Source of the DNA: Aureimonas sp. AU20
GTDB taxonomy: Bacteria; Pseudomonadota; Alphaproteobacteria; Rhizobiales; Rhizobiaceae
Reading direction: 5' to 3'
Length of the DNA: 64,000 nt
Assembly: GCF_001442755.1 (NCBI RefSeq)
Contig: NZ_CP006370.1
Location: 247,484 to 311,483, forward strand
Part shown: one piece after another, positions 34,668-42,317 of the stretch
Layout: every line of letters begins with the position of its first letter
Position numbering within the stretch: position 1 is the stretch's first letter
Translations under genes and position numbers: made by a program
Notes under the pieces: generated by a model
What the model was told of the DNA's origin: nothing
The model's input: the letters and a program-made list of their open reading frames with translations, nothing else
Database searches by the model: none

Positions 34668-35402
34668 TCAGTGGTCCTCGTAGCCGAAATAGGCGGCCTT
34701 GATGGCTTCGCCGTCGCCAAGCTCGCGCGCATCCCCGTCGAGAAGCACCCGCCCGCCGCGCATCAGGATCATCCGCCCGCCCACCATCACCGCGCGGGTG
34801 GAACTCTGCTCGACGATCAGGAGCGTCAGGGACCGCTCCCGCTGCAGGGCGATGAGCCGCTCGTAGACCTGGTCGGTGATGTTGGGGGCGAGCCCGAGCG
34901 AGGGCTCGTCGATGGCGATCAGCCTCGGGCCCGTCATCAGGGCGCGGCCGATCACCAGCATCTGCTGCTGGCCGCCGGACAGAAGACCGGCCTGGGAAAA
35001 GCGGCGCTCCTTCAGGATCGGGAACGTGGCGTAGACGGCCTCCAGCTCGGCCGCCGCCCGCGCCTTGGCGCCGGGCTCCCGAGCGCGCATGCCGGTGCCG
35101 ACCATGAGGTTCTCCTCGATGGTCAGCGAGCCGAAGACCTCGCGGCCCTCCGGCACCATGGACACGCCGGCCCTGGCGATGGACTCCGGCTTCTCGGCGG
35201 TGATCTCTGCACCCATGAAGCGGATCGTGCCTTCCGCCGGCCGGGTGACGCCGGCGATGGCGCGCATCAACGAGGACTTGCCGGCCCCGTTCGGACCGGT
35301 GACGAAGAGGATCTCGCCCTCCGCCAGCGCGAAGGACACCTCGCGCACGGCCGTCAGCCGACCGTAGCGGATCGTGACCCCGGAGAGTTCGAGGAGGCTC
35401 AT
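34668..35402 (-). CDS. branched-chain amino acid-type ABC ATPase (LivF-like)
   Basis: A 244-residue ATPase. Walker A is GPNGAGKSS, the LivF-type motif VPEGREVFGSLTIEENL follows, the signature is LSGGQQQMLVIGRAL and Walker B is LIAIDEPSLGLAP. Start ATG 35402 overlaps the LivG-like stop by four bases. Confidence 0.94.
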   Translation of the reverse strand: MSLLELSGVTIRYGRLTAVREVSFALAEGEILFVTGPNGAGKSSLMRAIAGVTRPAEGTIRFMGAEITAEKPESIARAGVSMVPEGREVFGSLTIEENLMVGTGMRAREPGAKARAAAELEAVYATFPILKERRFSQAGLLSGGQQQMLVIGRALMTGPRLIAIDEPSLGLAPNITDQVYERLIALQRERSLTLLIVEQSSTRAVMVGGRMILMRGGRVLLDGDARELGDGEAIKAAYFGYEDH

Positions 35403-36157
35403 AGCGCCACCTCCAGCGCTTCCACCGGGAGCGGCGCGTCGGCGGCCGTGCCCATATAGGCGTGGCGCACCTTCTCGCTCGCCCGGATGGCAGCGGGCGG
35501 CCCTTCCTCGATCACGGCGCCGGAATCCAGAACCACGATGTGCTCGCACAGGCCGAGCACCAGCCCGACATTGTGCTCGATCAGGAGGACGCCGCAGCCG
35601 AGATCGGCCGCGATGCGCCGGATCAGCGCCGAGAGCTCGGTCGCTTCCGGCCCGCTCATGCCGGCGGCGGGCTCGTCGAGAAGAACGAAGGACGGGCTTC
35701 CCATCAGCGCGCGGCCGATGGCGACGCGCCGCTCGTCGGTATAGGGAAGCGTGCCGGCGACGCGATCGGCCAGATCCGCGATGCCCATCCAGTGCAGCAT
35801 GGCCTCGGCTTCGGCGACCGCCTGCCGGCGCGACAGGCCGAGCCCGACGCCCGTGACCTCCAGATTGTCGATCACGGGGAGGTCGCGAAACAGGCGCCCG
35901 CCTTGAAAGGTGCGCGCGATGCCGCGGCGGCGCACCTGGAACGGCTTGAGGCCGGCAAGGCTCGCGCCGTCGAGATGCACCGCGCCGCCCGTCGGCGCCT
36001 GGAAGCCGGTGAGGACGTTGACCAGCGTGGTCTTGCCCGCGCCATTCGGCCCAATCAGGCCGGTGATGAGCCCGGGCATGATCCGCAGATCGACCGCCGA
36101 CAGGGCTTTCAGCCCGGCAAAGGCGACGGAGACGGAGTCCGCGCTCAAACTTTTCAT
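35399..36157 (-). CDS. branched-chain amino acid-type ABC ATPase (LivG-like)
   Basis: A 252-residue ATPase, first gene of the importer operon. Walker A is GPNGAGKTT and RRGIARTFQGGRLFRDLPVIDNL is the LivG Q-loop region. The signature is unusual: LPYTDERRVAIGRAL instead of the LSYGxQR form. Walker B is FVLLDEPAAGMSG. ATG 36157 is preceded by GGAAAGGAAAGG; sequence further upstream is open but not conserved in type. Probably shares regulation with the Pxp/biotin genes 190 bp upstream. Confidence 0.92.
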   Translation of the reverse strand: MKSLSADSVSVAFAGLKALSAVDLRIMPGLITGLIGPNGAGKTTLVNVLTGFQAPTGGAVHLDGASLAGLKPFQVRRRGIARTFQGGRLFRDLPVIDNLEVTGVGLGLSRRQAVAEAEAMLHWMGIADLADRVAGTLPYTDERRVAIGRALMGSPSFVLLDEPAAGMSGPEATELSALIRRIAADLGCGVLLIEHNVGLVLGLCEHIVVLDSGAVIEEGPPAAIRASEKVRHAYMGTAADAPLPVEALEVAL

Positions 36158-36347
36158 GCGCCTTTCCTTTCCTGTCTCGACGGAAGGGCGCGACGGCCGG
36201 TCGGATGACCGGACCGTCGGCAACTCGCAAGGCCCCTCTGATCCGGCCCATGCGGCCGGTCTGCCGGGACGGCCGGCCATCAAGCCGGACGTCCCCATGC
36301 TGGAGCTCCCCACGCCGGCCCCCACCGGCGCGCTTGCCGAACGGGCC

Positions 36348-37319
36348 TCAGCCCGCGACGTGGTCCCGAGCGCGCCCGAGCGCCGTCTTCGCGTCGGCCC
36401 GGGCGGCGAGCGCCTGGTCCATGGTCACCGGCTGAAAGCGGGCGGGCGTGTGCGGCTGGAGCTGGGCGATCAGGTCCATGTCGGCCGAGATCACGACGCC
36501 CAGCATCATGTAGCCGCCGCCCGAGACCGCATCGCGGTGGAGCACGATCGGCTCGGTGCCGCTCGGCACCTGCACGGAGCCGTAGGGATAGCAGGCATCC
36601 ACGATGTTGGACGGGTCGGACCCGGCGCCGAAAGGCTGCTCGCGCGGCACGAATTCCAGCGGCGCGCCGCCCTTGAAGCGGTAGCCGATGCGATCGGCCT
36701 CGGGCGCGACCTTCCAGGTGTCCTCGAAGAACCGCTCGCCCGCCGCGTCCGTGATCCGATGCCAGTAGATGCCGGGCAGCATGCGCAGCTCGGCCGGGAT
36801 CGGCCGCTCGCGCCGAAGGTTCGCGGGAAGGCTGCGCCCGGTCGTGTTCGGCCCCTCGCCCACCGGCAGCACGTCGCCCGCCTTGATGGCGCGCCCTTCG
36901 AAGCCCCCCAGCGCGCCGAGCACATAGGTGGTGCGCGATCCCAGAACGACCGGCACGTCGATGCCGCCGGAAATCGCGATATAGGCGCGCGCGCCGCCTT
37001 TCAGGAAACCGAAGGTCAGGCGGTCGCCGGCTTTGACGGGGAAGCTTTCCCAGGTCGGGCGCTCCTCGCCGTTCAGCTTGGGCGGCAGTTCGCCGCCGGT
37101 CACCGCCACGGAAGCGTCCTTCGTGAATTCCAGCTCGGGCCCCATGAAGGTCGCCTCGAGCAGCGCCGCGTTCGCGTCGTTGCCCACGAGGAGATTGGCG
37201 ATCACGGTGGCGAAACGGTCCATGCCGCCGCCCTCGGGAATGCCGAGATGGTAGTAGCCGGGTCGGCCGAGGTCCTGGACGGTGGTGGCCAAGCCCGGGC
37301 TTATGACGTTAACGGCCAT
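36348..37319 (-). CDS. pxpC: biotin-dependent carboxyltransferase family protein (PxpC/KipA-like)
   Basis: A 323-residue CT_A_B domain protein (E. coli PxpC about 310). The start VISPGLATTVQDLGRPGYYHLGIPEGGGMD and VLGSRTTYVLGALGGFEGRAIKAGD are hallmark sequences. With PxpB it forms the 5-oxoprolinase BC complex, and the same fold is the carboxyltransferase half of urea amidolyase. In this operon the pair is accompanied by biotin carboxylase and a biotin carrier protein, which points to a carboxylation-dependent ring opening. Overlaps the PxpB-like stop by 11 bases. Confidence 0.9.
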   Translation of the reverse strand: MAVNVISPGLATTVQDLGRPGYYHLGIPEGGGMDRFATVIANLLVGNDANAALLEATFMGPELEFTKDASVAVTGGELPPKLNGEERPTWESFPVKAGDRLTFGFLKGGARAYIAISGGIDVPVVLGSRTTYVLGALGGFEGRAIKAGDVLPVGEGPNTTGRSLPANLRRERPIPAELRMLPGIYWHRITDAAGERFFEDTWKVAPEADRIGYRFKGGAPLEFVPREQPFGAGSDPSNIVDACYPYGSVQVPSGTEPIVLHRDAVSGGGYMMLGVVISADMDLIAQLQPHTPARFQPVTMDQALAARADAKTALGRARDHVAG

Positions 37320-38184
37320 CGAGAAGCTCCATCAGCTTGGCGTTGGTGCCGGGAATGTCGCGGTTGAACTCGGCGAGGTTGAAGGTGCAGGGGCGGATCG
37401 TGGGCGCGAAGCTGTTGGCCTCGATCGCCTCGAGCGTCGCGTCGTAGGTGTCGCGGTCGATTGCCTTGAACTTCACGATGTCGCCCGGCTTGAAGAGGCA
37501 CATCTCATCTTGGAGGTAGTTCACCTGCCGCGTCGGGTCGTAGATCGGCGCGGGCGTCACGCCATACATCTGGTAGCCGCCTGCTCCGCGCACGGAGTAG
37601 ATCGCGGCGAAGCAGCCGCCGTGGCCGATGGTGAGCTTGGGCGTGTCGGTGCGCGGGCGCAGATATTTCGGCGCCTCGATCTGCCGGGCGCGCTCCACCA
37701 TCTGGTAGAGCCAGGGCAGACCGGCGACGAAGCCGACCATGGAAACGAACCAGGGCTGGCCGGAATAGGCCTCGATGAACTCCCTCACGCTGGCATAGCC
37801 GTTGATGCGGGCGGAATATTCGAGGTCGGTGGAGGACGGGTCCTGGTGCCGCTCGCGGAAGCGCTGGCCGGTCTCGTGCGTCCATGGGTCCTCGAAATAG
37901 ACCGGCAGTTCGATGATGCGCGTTTGAAGCGTCTCGTCGGATTTCGAGGCCGCCGCCTCGAAGGACTGAAGCTCCTTCAGGAGGTCCTGGGGGCTGATCC
38001 GGTCGGGATCGAAGCGGATCTGGAAGCTGGCGTTCGCCGGGCAGATCTCGGTGACGCCGGGAATCCTGGCGTCCCGCACCGCCTTGGTCATCGACAGGCC
38101 GGTGAAGAAGGAGGCGAGCGACATCTCTTCGGAGACTTCCCCGAAGATGTGTTCGTCGCCGCCGAAGCTGAAACGTATGGACAT
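37309..38184 (-). CDS. pxpB: carboxyltransferase domain protein (PxpB/KipI-like), enlarged
   Basis: A 291-residue CT_C_D domain protein. Conserved KipI sequence is FEDPWTHET (usual Y-x3-GPDL region replaced), FVAGLPWLYQM near residue 160, and GGCFAAIYSVRGAGGYQMYGVTPAPIYD near 195, the latter being the substrate-pocket region. Typical PxpB proteins have 218-240 residues; here there are about 50-60 extra residues, mostly in the middle (RERHQDPSSTDLEYSARING and following) and the C terminus. This enlarged form resembles the version that acts with biotin carriers rather than plain KipI. Pairs with the PxpC-like protein. Confidence 0.85.
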   Translation of the reverse strand: MSIRFSFGGDEHIFGEVSEEMSLASFFTGLSMTKAVRDARIPGVTEICPANASFQIRFDPDRISPQDLLKELQSFEAAASKSDETLQTRIIELPVYFEDPWTHETGQRFRERHQDPSSTDLEYSARINGYASVREFIEAYSGQPWFVSMVGFVAGLPWLYQMVERARQIEAPKYLRPRTDTPKLTIGHGGCFAAIYSVRGAGGYQMYGVTPAPIYDPTRQVNYLQDEMCLFKPGDIVKFKAIDRDTYDATLEAIEANSFAPTIRPCTFNLAEFNRDIPGTNAKLMELLDGR

Positions 38185-38195
38185 CGGTCCTCCCG

Positions 38196-39560
38196 TCAGG
38201 CGCTCAAGGCCGCCGCATTGTCGGTGAGCCAGCCTTCCAGCCAGCGGGTGTGGACATCCCCCGCGCGCACGGCCGGGTCGGCCGCGAGCGCCAGAAAGAG
38301 CGGTTTCGTGGTCTTCAGGCCGCCGATGCGCGTCTCATTGAGCGCGCGCACGAGCCGGTCGATCGCGGCCTCGCGCGTTTCGCCGTGGACGATCAGCTTG
38401 GCCAGAAGCGAATCGTAGAAGGGCGGCACCTGGTAGCCGGGATAGAGCATGGAATCGAAGCGCACGCCGGGTCCGCCGGGAATGCGCAGGTCCTCGACGG
38501 TGCCGGGAAAGGGCGCGAAGTCGCGCGCGGGGTCCTCGGCGTTGAGACGCACCTCGATCGCGTGGCCCTTGACCGCGACGTCGGACTGCTTCAGCCGCAG
38601 CGGCTCGCCGCCCGCGATGCGCAGCATCTCCGCCACGAGATCGATGCCGGTGATCGCCTCGGTGACGGGATGCTCCACCTGGATGCGGGTGTTCATCTCG
38701 ATGAAGTAGAAGCGGTCGGCCGCATCGTCGTAGAGATACTCGACCGTTCCGGCGCCGGAATAGTTGACCGCCTTGGCCAGAGCCACGGCGGAGGCGCAGA
38801 GCTCCTCGCGAAGGGCGGGCGACAAGGCGCGCGAGGGCGCCTCCTCCCAAACCTTCTGTCGGCGGCGCTGCAGCGAGCATTCGCGCTCGAAACAGTGGAT
38901 GGCGTCGGTGCCGTCGGCCAGCACCTGCACCTCGATATGCCGGGCACGGCCGATGACCTTTTCCATGTAGAGACCGCCGTCGCCGAAGGCGGCGAGCGCC
39001 TCCGCCTCGGCCTGGGGGAAGGCCTGATCGAACTCGGCCTGGTTATTGGCGATGCGGATGCCGCGCCCGCCGCCGCCCGCCGCCGCCTTGATCATCACGG
39101 GAAAGCCCGTTTCGGCCAGAACCTCGCGCGCGGCCTCGATGCCCTCGACCCGGCCCTTGGAGCCCGGCACCACCGGCACGCCCGCCTTCGCCGCCGCTTC
39201 GCGCGCCGAAACCTTGTCGCCCATCAGTCGGATCGCGTCGCCGGACGGGCCGACGAAGACGAGACCGGCCGCCGTCACCGCATCGGAGAAATCGGCGTTC
39301 TCGGCCAGGAACCCGTAGCCGGGATGGACGCTGTCGCAACCGGTGTCGCCGGCCGCCTTCAGGAGCGCCGGAATGCTCAGGTAGGACTTCTTGGGCGCCG
39401 GCGGGCCGATGGCGACGGCCTCGTCCGCGAGCTGGACATGAAGGGCTTCGGCGTCCGCGACGGAATGGACGGCGACGGTCGCGATGCCGAGATCCTTCGC
39501 GGCCCGGATGATGCGCACCGCGATCTCCCCGCGGTTGGCGACGAGGAGCTTGCCGATCAT
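38196..39560 (-). CDS. biotin carboxylase subunit (AccC-like)
   Basis: A 454-residue biotin carboxylase using ATP and bicarbonate to carboxylate a biotin carrier. MIGKLLVANRGEIAVRIIRA opens the N-terminal domain, HPGYGFLAEN follows, the Gly-rich ATP loop is AAAGGGGRGIRIA, and ECSLQRRRQKVWEEAPS plus FIEMNTRIQVEHPVTE hold the catalytic residues. It lies between the PxpB-like gene (11 bp gap) and the BCCP gene (1 base overlap). Because the neighbours are PxpBC-like and not AccAD, it is a pathway-specific carboxylase and not the fatty-acid enzyme. Confidence 0.94.
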   Translation of the reverse strand: MIGKLLVANRGEIAVRIIRAAKDLGIATVAVHSVADAEALHVQLADEAVAIGPPAPKKSYLSIPALLKAAGDTGCDSVHPGYGFLAENADFSDAVTAAGLVFVGPSGDAIRLMGDKVSAREAAAKAGVPVVPGSKGRVEGIEAAREVLAETGFPVMIKAAAGGGGRGIRIANNQAEFDQAFPQAEAEALAAFGDGGLYMEKVIGRARHIEVQVLADGTDAIHCFERECSLQRRRQKVWEEAPSRALSPALREELCASAVALAKAVNYSGAGTVEYLYDDAADRFYFIEMNTRIQVEHPVTEAITGIDLVAEMLRIAGGEPLRLKQSDVAVKGHAIEVRLNAEDPARDFAPFPGTVEDLRIPGGPGVRFDSMLYPGYQVPPFYDSLLAKLIVHGETREAAIDRLVRALNETRIGGLKTTKPLFLALAADPAVRAGDVHTRWLEGWLTDNAAALSA

Positions 39561-39793
39561 CAGTCGAGATCCGCGAGCGGGGCGCCGGCCATGACCGGCT
39601 CCTCGTTGTCGGCCGTGAAGCGCACGTTGCTGCCCGCCACCTCGGAGCGCACCTCGTGGAAGGACTTCATGACCTCGACGAGACCGATCACGTCGCCCAC
39701 CGCCACCGCGTCGCCGTCCGCCTTGTAGGGCGGCTTGTCGGGCGAGGCGCTGCGGTAGAACGTGCCGGGAAGCGGCGAAAGGATCTGGGGCAT
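39560..39793 (-). CDS. biotin carboxyl carrier protein, short
   Basis: A 77-residue single biotinyl domain. The biotin-acceptor site is LVEVMKSFHEV with Lys near residue 43; the more usual form is EAMKM. ILSPLPGTFYRS at the N terminus is the standard beta-strand start. ATG 39793 has GGAG eight bases upstream. E. coli AccB is 156 residues; this one has no N-terminal extension, as expected for a pathway-specific carrier that serves the adjacent biotin carboxylase and the PxpBC-like carboxyltransferase. Confidence 0.9.
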   Translation of the reverse strand: MPQILSPLPGTFYRSASPDKPPYKADGDAVAVGDVIGLVEVMKSFHEVRSEVAGSNVRFTADNEEPVMAGAPLADLD

Positions 39794-39834
39794 AGGGAAC
39801 TCCGGGGAACGGTGTCGAGCGAAGTCTTGCAAGT

Positions 39835-40557
39835 TCAGTGCCAGGGGGCGATCGCCTCGCGGACGGCGCGGGCGATGTCGAGCGCGTTGGGCGTGTCGGA
39901 GTGGACGCAGATCGTCTCCACGCGCACCGGGAAGGTGCTGCCGTCGCTGGTGGTGCCGAGGCCGTCCTGCAGCGCTTTGACGCAGTACCGCGCCATCAGG
40001 GCGGGGTCCTTCGCCTCGTGCTCGCGGGTGACGACGAGGGTGCCGCCGGGCGCGTAGTCGAGGTCCGCATAGAATTCGTGCACGAAGGGAATGCCCCGCG
40101 CCTGATAGACGCTTTCGTGCAGCGTGCCCGTCATGCCGAACAGCGGCACGCCGAAGACGCTCGCCGCATCGCAGATGCCGTGTGCGACCTCTTCCTGCCG
40201 CGCGGCCATGCCGTAGAGGCTGCCATGCGGCTTGATGTGGTTCAGGACCATGCCCTCGGCGTCGAGGAAGCCCTTCAGCGCGCCGACTTGGTAGATGACG
40301 AGATTGGCGACCTCCTCCCGGCTGAGCTTCATCTCGCGCCGCCCGAAGCCTGCCAGGTCGGGAAGCGAGGGATGGGCGCCGACCTTGACGCCGCTTTCCC
40401 TAGCCCGGCGCACGGTCTTGCGCATGTGATCCGGGTCCGAAGCGTGGAAGCCGCAGGCGACGTTGGCGACGTCGATCAGCGGCATCATGCCGACATCGTC
40501 GCCGATGACGTAAAGGCCGAAACCCTCGCCCATGTCGCAGTTGAGTGTGACCCCCAT
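39835..40557 (-). CDS. pxpA: LamB/YcsF family protein (PxpA-like), copy 2
   Basis: A 240-residue LamB/YcsF protein: VTLNCDMGEGFGLY, VACGFHASDPDHM, GAHPSLPDLAGFGRREM, HIKPHGSLYGMAA and ICVHSDTPNA are present in family order. ATG 40557 has a GGGGGAGG ribosome site. First gene of the leftward Pxp/biotin operon and divergent from a LysR regulator. It is closely related in motif content to copy 1 at 28229 but clearly diverged, so the two probably act on different compounds or steps. Confidence 0.92.
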   Translation of the reverse strand: MGVTLNCDMGEGFGLYVIGDDVGMMPLIDVANVACGFHASDPDHMRKTVRRARESGVKVGAHPSLPDLAGFGRREMKLSREEVANLVIYQVGALKGFLDAEGMVLNHIKPHGSLYGMAARQEEVAHGICDAASVFGVPLFGMTGTLHESVYQARGIPFVHEFYADLDYAPGGTLVVTREHEAKDPALMARYCVKALQDGLGTTSDGSTFPVRVETICVHSDTPNALDIARAVREAIAPWH

Positions 40558-40573
40558 CGCCTCCCCCACTTCG

Positions 40574-40597
40574 CAACTGCCAAAATTTTGGCGTTGC
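40574..40597. promoter_or_regulatory. palindrome in LysR/pxpA divergent promoter
   Basis: The perfect 14-bp palindrome GCCAAAATTTTGGC (40579-40592) is flanked by GCAAC on the left and GTTGC on the right, so the symmetry extends to about 24 bp with a one-base bulge. The 119-bp gap is much more AT-rich than its surroundings. Position and symmetry fit a LysR-type binding site controlling both directions. Confidence 0.6.
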
Positions 40598-40676
40598 ATT
40601 TTTTTTGCGCAACTCGGGGGCTTTGTGAAATAGTCATTTTTTGAAAAGGATATCGAAAAAAACGATAAGGCCTCTC

Positions 40677-41582
40677 GTGACCATCACACTGCGCCAGCTC
40701 GACTACTTCATCGCCACCGCGGACAGTGGTCAGGTCAGCCATGCGGCGGTGGACCTCAACATCTCGCAGTCCGCCGTGACGGCGGCCATCAAGTCCCTCG
40801 AAATCGAACTCGGCGTGAAGCTGTTCGAGCGCACGCATTCGGGTGTCCGGCTGACGATCGAGGGCACGCGCTTTCTGGAACGGGCACGGGCCATTACCGG
40901 CGCCGTCGCCGCCGCGCTTCAGAGCCCCTTGCGCGACCGCGAAGGCCATGCGGGCGTCCTACGCCTCGGGATGACCTATACGGTGGTGGGCTATTTCATG
41001 TCCCGCTACTACGCCCGCTTCCGCAAGCTCTACCCGCAAATCGAGGTGGAGGTGGCGGAACTGCCGCGCGACGCGCTGGAGGCCGGCGTCGTGGAGGGCG
41101 AGGTGGACATGGCGGTGATGCTGGTCTCCAACCTGGCGCGCAGCACCGAGATCGACTGCGAGACGCTGGTGCGTTCGCGCCGCCGCCTCTGGCTGCCGGC
41201 CGACCATCGCCTTCTGACGCGGCCCGCCATCACCCTCGCCGACGTTGCGGCCGAGGACTACGTGATGCTCACCGTGGACGAGGCCAAGACCACCGCCGTC
41301 AGGTATTGGGACGCCGCCGGCCTGTCGCCGCGCCCGGTCCTGACCACCGCCTCCGTCGAGGCGGTCCGCTCGCTGGTGGCCTCGGGCATGGGGGTCACGA
41401 TCCTGTCCGACATGGTCTACAGGCCCTGGTCGCTGGAAGGCCAGCGGATCGAGGTGCGCTCGCTGGTCGAGCCGATCCCCAGCATGGATGTCGGCCTCGC
41501 CTGGGCGCGCGCCCGCGCCATTCCGCCACCGGCCGCCGCGTTTCGCGCCTTCATGTCGGTCACCATGGGCGGCGGCGGGTGA
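40677..41582 (+). CDS. LysR family transcriptional regulator
   Basis: A 301-residue LysR regulator. The N-terminal HTH is LRQLDYFIATADSGQVSHAAVDLNISQSAVTAAIKSLE; the C-terminal co-inducer domain (residues 90-295) follows. GTG 40677 is chosen because it is preceded by AAGG and gives the usual distance to the HTH; an upstream TTG at 40641 would add 12 basic residues. It is divergent from the Pxp/biotin operon, which it probably activates in response to a pathway intermediate. Confidence 0.92.
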   Translation: MTITLRQLDYFIATADSGQVSHAAVDLNISQSAVTAAIKSLEIELGVKLFERTHSGVRLTIEGTRFLERARAITGAVAAALQSPLRDREGHAGVLRLGMTYTVVGYFMSRYYARFRKLYPQIEVEVAELPRDALEAGVVEGEVDMAVMLVSNLARSTEIDCETLVRSRRRLWLPADHRLLTRPAITLADVAAEDYVMLTVDEAKTTAVRYWDAAGLSPRPVLTTASVEAVRSLVASGMGVTILSDMVYRPWSLEGQRIEVRSLVEPIPSMDVGLAWARARAIPPPAAAFRAFMSVTMGGGG

Positions 41583-41587
41583 GGCGG

Positions 41588-42103
41588 TCAGGTGGCCGCC
41601 GGTTCCTTGGGCAGGAGCGTGAAGGGCGCGGTGATGCCGGGGTCGGCCGTGAGGTTGGCGCGCATCTTGACCAGGATCGCGGTCAGCTGCTCCATGCTCT
41701 CTCGCGGCACGTCGCGCGTCATCGTCCGGTAAAGCTGGTCGAAGGCCGGGTCGAGGCCGGCCATGACCTCGATCGCCTTCTGCGTGGGGAAGATCGGCTT
41801 CTTGCGCCGGTCGCTGGAGCAGTCCCGGCGCTCCACGAGGCCGCATTGCTCCAGCCGGTCGATCTGGTTGTGGAGCGACATGGGCTCGATGTCCATGCGC
41901 TTGGCGATGACGTTCAGCCCGTCGCCTTGGAAGCGGATGACGCAGCCGAGCGCCCGGATGGCGCTGGGCGTCAGGCCGAACGGGTTGTCGATCACCGCCC
42001 GCTCGATCGACTGGCGGAAGACGCGCGCGGTCTCCATCAGGAGGAACCCGAGATCGCCATCCGAATGGGTTGCGGACGCTGGGTCCTGCTGGTCTGCCGC
42101 CAC
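41588..42103 (-). CDS. MarR family transcriptional regulator
   Basis: A 171-residue winged helix regulator: LTPSAIRALGCVIRFQGDGLNVIAKRMDIEPMSLHNQIDRLEQCGLVERRDCSSDRRKKPIFPTQKA covers the MarR HTH and wing (DRRKK being the wing). GTG 42103 start. The gene converges with the LysR gene (5 bp between stops) and is followed upstream by another transport operon. Target unknown; catabolic genes or the neighbouring importer are both possible. Confidence 0.88.
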   Translation of the reverse strand: MAADQQDPASATHSDGDLGFLLMETARVFRQSIERAVIDNPFGLTPSAIRALGCVIRFQGDGLNVIAKRMDIEPMSLHNQIDRLEQCGLVERRDCSSDRRKKPIFPTQKAIEVMAGLDPAFDQLYRTMTRDVPRESMEQLTAILVKMRANLTADPGITAPFTLLPKEPAAT

Positions 42104-42317
42104 GTTCCGCCTCTTGGCCGATGCTGTTCGAGGATACCGGACTCCTCACCGGGTGTCCCCTCCCCCCGAAGCGCTAGGGATCGCGACGGGGCTGGGACCA
42201 GCCGCCCCGGTCTCTAGCGAAAGCCGGGCGCGTTTGAAAGCATTGCGCTGGTGAAAGCGGGGCGTTTGCGATCACGCCGCTGTGCTCGCGGACAAGCGTG
42301 CCTGCGGGCGAGGCGCC

